Assembly: GCA_963816955.1 (NCBI GenBank)
Contig: CAWFME010000004.1
Coordinates: 310,001 to 374,000 of the forward strand
Source: DATFQI01 sp963816955
GTDB lineage: Bacteria > Actinomycetota > Thermoleophilia > Solirubrobacterales > Solirubrobacteraceae
DNA length: 64,000 nt
Direction: 5' to 3'
Under the pieces are notes generated by a model that saw only the letters and a program-made list of their open reading frames with translations, ran no database searches and was not told the origin of the DNA. A program made the position numbers and the translations under genes. Positions 61,775-64,000 of the stretch are shown piece after piece; the first letter of the stretch is position 1, and each line of letters starts with the position of its first letter.

Positions 61775-63040
61775 ATGGCGCGCCCCATGGCCGCCGCGAC
61801 CGCACACGTGCTCCCCGAGGACTCGGAGATCCGCGACGGCCGCCTGCTGATCGGCGGCTGCGACGCCGAGGCGCTCGCGCGCGAGCACGGCACGCCGGCA
61901 TACGTGCTCGCCGAGGACGACCTGCGCTCGCGCGCCCGCGCCTTCCGCGACGCGCTGGCCACGCACCACGACGGGCCGGGAGACGTCGTGTTCGCCTCCA
62001 AGGCGCTCCCGTGCACGCCCGTGCTGCGGCTGTTCGCGGAGGAGGGCCTGGGCTGCGACGTCGCCTCGGGCGGCGAGCTGCACCTCGCGCTGCACGCCGG
62101 CTTCGCGCCCGGGCGGATCTACCTGCACGGCAACGCCAAGTCCCGCGCGGAGCTGGCGATGGCCGTCGAGGCGGGCGTCGGCACGATCGTGCTCGACAAC
62201 GGCGAGGAGGCGCTGCGGCTGTCGGAGCTGCTCGGCGGCCGCTCGCAGCGCGTGCTCCTGCGCGTCACGCCGGGCGTCGACGCGGACACCCACGAGGCGA
62301 TCCTCACGGGCCAGGCGGGCTCCAAGTTCGGCTTCGCTCCCGCCGACGCCCTGGCGCTGATCGCCGGCCCGCCCGCCGGCCTGGAGATCGCGGGCCTGCA
62401 CATGCACCTGGGCTCGCAGCTGTTCGCGCTGGAGCCCTACCGGCGCGCGATCCGCGCGCTCGGCTCGCTCGGCGAGTTCGCGACCTACGACCTCGGTGGC
62501 GGGCTGGGCGCGCCCTACACGGCGGGCGACCCGCAGCTGGACCTCGAGACCTGGGTCGCCGGGATGGTCGAGGCCGCGCACGCAGAGCTCGGAGACGGCC
62601 GCGAGCTCGTGCTCGAGCCGGGCCGCGCGCTGGTCGCCAACGCCGGCGTGACGCTCTATGCGGTCGACTCCGTCAAGGACGGCGCGGCCGGCGAGCGGCT
62701 CGTGGCCGTCGACGGCGGCATGTCGGACAACCTGCGGCCGATGCTCTACGGCGCCTCCTACGAGGCGCACGTGGTCACGCGGATGGGCGCCGAGGGCGTC
62801 CCGAGCACGGTCGTCGGCAAGCACTGCGAGTCCGGCGACGTGCTCGTGCGCGACGCAATGCTGCCCGACGCGCGCCCCGGGGACGTGGTCGTCACCCCGG
62901 CGACCGGCGCGTACGGATACGCGCTCGCGAACAACTACAACGGCCAGCCCCGCCCGCCGGTGGTGTTCTGCTCCGGCGGACGCTCGCGCGTCGTGGTGCG
63001 CCGGGAGACCTACGAGGAGCTGCATGGCCGCGACGTTTAA
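61775..63040 (+). CDS. lysA: Diaminopimelate decarboxylase
   Basis: 421 residues; last step of lysine biosynthesis (meso-DAP to lysine). VVFASKALPCTPVLRLFAEE holds the PLP lysine (near 70). HMHLGSQ, YDLGGGLG and EPGRALVANAG bind PLP phosphate and substrate, and the C-terminal CESGDVLVRDAMLP supplies the Cys of the partner subunit's active site. ATG 61775 or 61787 may be the start; both lie just after repeat copy B. It overlaps hom by 17 bases. Confidence 0.95.
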   Translation: MARPMAAATAHVLPEDSEIRDGRLLIGGCDAEALAREHGTPAYVLAEDDLRSRARAFRDALATHHDGPGDVVFASKALPCTPVLRLFAEEGLGCDVASGGELHLALHAGFAPGRIYLHGNAKSRAELAMAVEAGVGTIVLDNGEEALRLSELLGGRSQRVLLRVTPGVDADTHEAILTGQAGSKFGFAPADALALIAGPPAGLEIAGLHMHLGSQLFALEPYRRAIRALGSLGEFATYDLGGGLGAPYTAGDPQLDLETWVAGMVEAAHAELGDGRELVLEPGRALVANAGVTLYAVDSVKDGAAGERLVAVDGGMSDNLRPMLYGASYEAHVVTRMGAEGVPSTVVGKHCESGDVLVRDAMLPDARPGDVVVTPATGAYGYALANNYNGQPRPPVVFCSGGRSRVVVRRETYEELHGRDV

Positions 63041-64000
63041 GGTCGGTCTGCTGGGGCACGGCACCGTCGGCGCCGCCTTCGAGGCGCTGCTGGGCGAGCG
63101 CGCCGACGCGGTCGCCGCCACGGTCGGGCTGCGCCCGGAGATCAGCGGCGTGCTCACCCGCTCGCGCGGCGACTTCGAGGCGATCCTCGAGGGCTCGGAC
63201 CTGATCGTGGAGCTGATCGGCGGCATCGAGCCGGCGCGCGACTACGTGCTGCGGGCCATGCGCGCCGGCAAGCACGTGGTCTCCGCCAACAAGCAGCTGC
63301 TCTCCCAGCACGGGGAGGAGCTGTGGGCGTGCGCGCGCGAGCACGACGTGCAGCTGCGCTTCGAGGGCGCCGTGGCCGGCGTCGTGCCGGTGATCCGCGT
63401 GCTCCAGGAGTCGCTGGCCGGCGCGCACGTGGAGCGCATCCACGGGATCGTCAACGGCACGACGAACTACATCCTCTCCGAGATGGCGCGCGCCGGGATC
63501 TCCTACGAGCAGGCGCTGCTGCAGGCCCAGGAGCTCGGCTACGCGGAGTCCGACCCGACCGACGACGTCACCGGCCGCGACGCCGCCGCCAAGATGGCGA
63601 TCCTCGCGCGGCTGGCGTTCTCGACCCCGGTGCACCTCGACGAGGTCGTCTACGAGGGGATCGAGCACATCACCGCCGACGACATGGCCTACGCGGACGA
63701 GCTCGGGCTCGGGCTGAAGCTGATCGGGACCGCGGAGCGCGTCGACGGCGGGATCAGCGTCCGCGTGCACCCGGCCTTCCTCTACGGCGAGCACCCCCTG
63801 GCGACGGTCAACGGCCCCTTCAACGCGGTGACGGTCGAGTCCGCGTCGATCACGGAGATCACGATGTCCGGCCCCGGCGCAGGCGGCCCGCAGACCGCCA
63901 GCGCGGTGCTCGGCGACGTCGTCTCGGCGATGATCCCGCCCGCCTCCACGCCGGAGACGACGGCGGCGCTGCCGATCGTCAGCGACGTCACCTCGGCCTT
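63024..64000 (+). CDS. hom: Homoserine dehydrogenase (C-terminus off the right edge)
   Basis: About 325 residues visible. The nucleotide-binding VGLLGHGTVGAAFEALLGER opens the protein. VELIGGIEPARDYVLRAMRA, VSANKQLLSQHG, GIVNGTTNYILSEMARAG and ELGYAESDPTDDVTGRDAAA (catalytic Lys and Asp region) are in order. It reduces aspartate semialdehyde to homoserine for threonine and methionine, next to lysA of the sister branch. The ACT domain, if present, lies beyond the window. Confidence 0.95.
   Translation, partial: MAATFKVGLLGHGTVGAAFEALLGERADAVAATVGLRPEISGVLTRSRGDFEAILEGSDLIVELIGGIEPARDYVLRAMRAGKHVVSANKQLLSQHGEELWACAREHDVQLRFEGAVAGVVPVIRVLQESLAGAHVERIHGIVNGTTNYILSEMARAGISYEQALLQAQELGYAESDPTDDVTGRDAAAKMAILARLAFSTPVHLDEVVYEGIEHITADDMAYADELGLGLKLIGTAERVDGGISVRVHPAFLYGEHPLATVNGPFNAVTVESASITEITMSGPGAGGPQTASAVLGDVVSAMIPPASTPETTAALPIVSDVTSA

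Overview
The window is very GC-rich DNA, by eye well over 70% G+C, with gene starts split between GTG and ATG, tight 4-base overlaps and many leaderless-looking starts. It suggests a deep-branching actinobacterium of the Thermoleophilia/Solirubrobacterales type (Conexibacter/Solirubrobacter-like). The pointers are a cysS-rlmB-sigH cluster with a Bacillus SigH-like sigma factor, an F420-type oxidoreductase, a PspA/PspAA/PspAB/HtpX set and c-di-AMP riboswitches upstream of cell-wall hydrolases. The lineage is an inference; no 16S gene is present.

Layout. 0-5.4 kb: an SCP2/hydrolase/acyltransferase fusion runs off the left edge and is divergent from cysS-rlmB-sigH and a small membrane protein. 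5.4-13.4 kb: a large LuxR-type ATPase regulator, two tiny ORFs, a LOG-family enzyme, a DUF2339 membrane protein divergent from a TetR regulator across twin operators, an FKBP lipoprotein and upp. 13.4-22.5 kb: a nine-gene stretch for nucleosides, with a CYTH-cytidine deaminase fusion, purine nucleoside phosphorylase, thymidine phosphorylase, adenosine deaminase, then a BMP-type binding lipoprotein and its ABC importer. 22.5-31.7 kb: an alditol-oxidase-like enzyme, a lipoprotein, an EEP-family phosphatase, a GNAT remnant abutting tRNA-Thr, a haloacetate-dehalogenase-like hydrolase, a DHFR-like protein, a GAF-GGDEF-EAL-GAF protein, an HExxH protein, a sugar-nucleotide epimerase and a membrane protein. 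31.7-39 kb: PlsC-GpsA fusion, two ECF sigma factors with a membrane protein and an anti-sigma factor, rhomboid protease, BtuF-like protein and CNNM/CBS transporter. Almost every gene here carries apparent extra single bases, most likely sequence errors. 39-48 kb: FHA proteins, a possible small transcription unit, 3-hydroxybutyryl-CoA dehydrogenase, Bax-inhibitor-1-like protein, AcuI-like reductase, xseA/xseB, LLM oxidoreductase and a CWB2 lipoprotein. 48-57 kb: two c-di-AMP riboswitches (one before an NlpC/P60-like protein, one before an M23 peptidase) flank a Psp envelope-stress module that encloses a SipW-TasA-like secretion operon. 57-64 kb: a hybrid kinase/receiver/SpoIIE protein with its STAS partner, lgt, then lysA-hom (hom runs off the right edge).

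How it fits together. Much of the right half concerns the envelope: peptidoglycan hydrolases under c-di-AMP control, Psp membrane protection, rhomboid and HtpX membrane proteases, Lgt and several lipoproteins. The left-centre is a complete import-and-salvage route for nucleosides. Structural signals that genes do not explain are a roughly 155-bp palindromic repeat (two full copies and one short copy) whose paired arms change together, an unrelated 164-bp palindrome, twin TetR operators, and many convergent gene pairs sharing one CTAG as a stop on both strands.
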